In this document: in pieces, positions 6,721-6,839 of the stretch
Position numbering within the stretch: position 1 is the first letter of the stretch
How the letters are laid out: every line of letters begins with the position of its first letter
NCBI GenBank assembly: GCA_031256755.1
Contig: JAIRPZ010000090.1
Location: 1-6,839, forward strand
Length of the DNA stretch: 6,839 bases
Direction: 5' to 3'
DNA from: Planctomycetaceae bacterium
GTDB lineage: Bacteria > Planctomycetota > Planctomycetia > Pirellulales > Thermoguttaceae
Program-made: the position numbers and the translations under genes
Notes under the pieces: model-generated
Databases searched by the model: none
The model's input: only the letters and a program-made list of their open reading frames with translations
Told to the model about the DNA's origin: nothing

Positions 6721-6839
6721 ATGCAAATCACACTCAAAGAAATCACGATTCGTGAATTGACTGCCGGTTATGCCGACAATCAGGAACAAGGCGTTGTCGG
6801 ATACAACGGAAAACTCGACATTCGTCCGCCGTATCAGCG
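6721..6839 (+). CDS. DUF262 (GmrSD/SspE-like) protein, N-terminal 39 codons only
   Basis: The ATG at 6721 opens a frame that runs off the right edge. Visible residues include LKEITIRELTAGY (5-17), then EGVVGY-type QGVVGYNGKLDIRPPYQR (23-40, last codon incomplete). The sequence ITIRELxxGY ... GVVGYxGKLDIRPPYQR is a typical start of DUF262 proteins. The PxYQR element corresponds to the conserved motif of the ParB/Srx-like fold; the related DGQQR motif in GmrS and SspE is tied to nucleotide hydrolysis. Full proteins usually continue with a DUF1524 or other HNH nuclease part, which lies outside the window. The gene follows the methyltransferase on the same strand across a 53-base AT-rich spacer with no Shine-Dalgarno, so co-transcription is likely. 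In this context I infer that it is the restriction or sensing partner of the methylase. The family call is good for so short a piece; the nuclease activity is an inference. Confidence 0.8.
   Translation, partial: MQITLKEITIRELTAGYADNQEQGVVGYNGKLDIRPPYQ

Noticed and set aside
1..6839. CRISPR array, tRNA or rRNA genes
   Set aside because: No regularly spaced direct repeats, no cloverleaf pattern and no rRNA-like conserved segments were seen on either strand.

Overview
The window looks like a stretch of a Planctomycetota chromosome. The main evidence is the 1584-residue secreted TPR protein. Its N-terminal block (Phe-Trp-x-Val-Leu, then Ser-Pro-Arg-x-Gly-Thr-Ala and Lys-Val-Tyr-x-Tyr) and the order of its repeats match a large TPR family that I know from planctomycetes. 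Two further traits fit. None of the three starts that I assign has a convincing Shine-Dalgarno sequence at normal spacing. A 60-base sample of the TPR gene that I counted has about 55% GC. The lineage is an inference from protein resemblance; there is no rRNA or other marker here.

Layout: (1) Positions 1-253, minus strand: a broken ISAs1-type transposase. A likely N-terminal scrap lies directly against the C-terminal end in another frame, and the gene runs off the left edge. (2) Positions 254-538: a short intergenic region with a perfect 8-bp hairpin and a 13-base palindrome ahead of the TPR gene. (3) Positions 539-5293, plus strand: the giant exported TPR-repeat protein, which fills about 70% of the window. 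(4) Positions 5294-5683: a 390-base gap unusually rich in inverted repeats, with a possible small membrane-protein frame (5517-5786) that runs into the next gene. (5) Positions 5684-6667, plus strand: a 327-residue adenine-specific DNA methyltransferase that is a clear relative of M.EcoRI. (6) Positions 6721-6839, plus strand: the first 39 codons of a DUF262 (GmrSD/SspE-like, ParB/Srx-fold) protein cut by the right edge.

The most interesting part is the right end. An EcoRI-type methyltransferase is followed 53 bases later, on the same strand, by a DUF262 protein, a fold found in nucleotide-dependent restriction enzymes. No EcoRI-type endonuclease gene is visible between the TPR gene and the methyltransferase or directly after the methyltransferase. 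This suggests a restriction-modification or defence module in which a DUF262 nuclease, rather than a classical type II enzyme, partners the methylase. The methyltransferase changes from host-like to AT-rich composition part way along. With the transposase scrap on the far side of the TPR gene and the repeat-rich gap, this suggests an accessory region. The TPR protein looks like chromosomal background with no evident link to the defence module.
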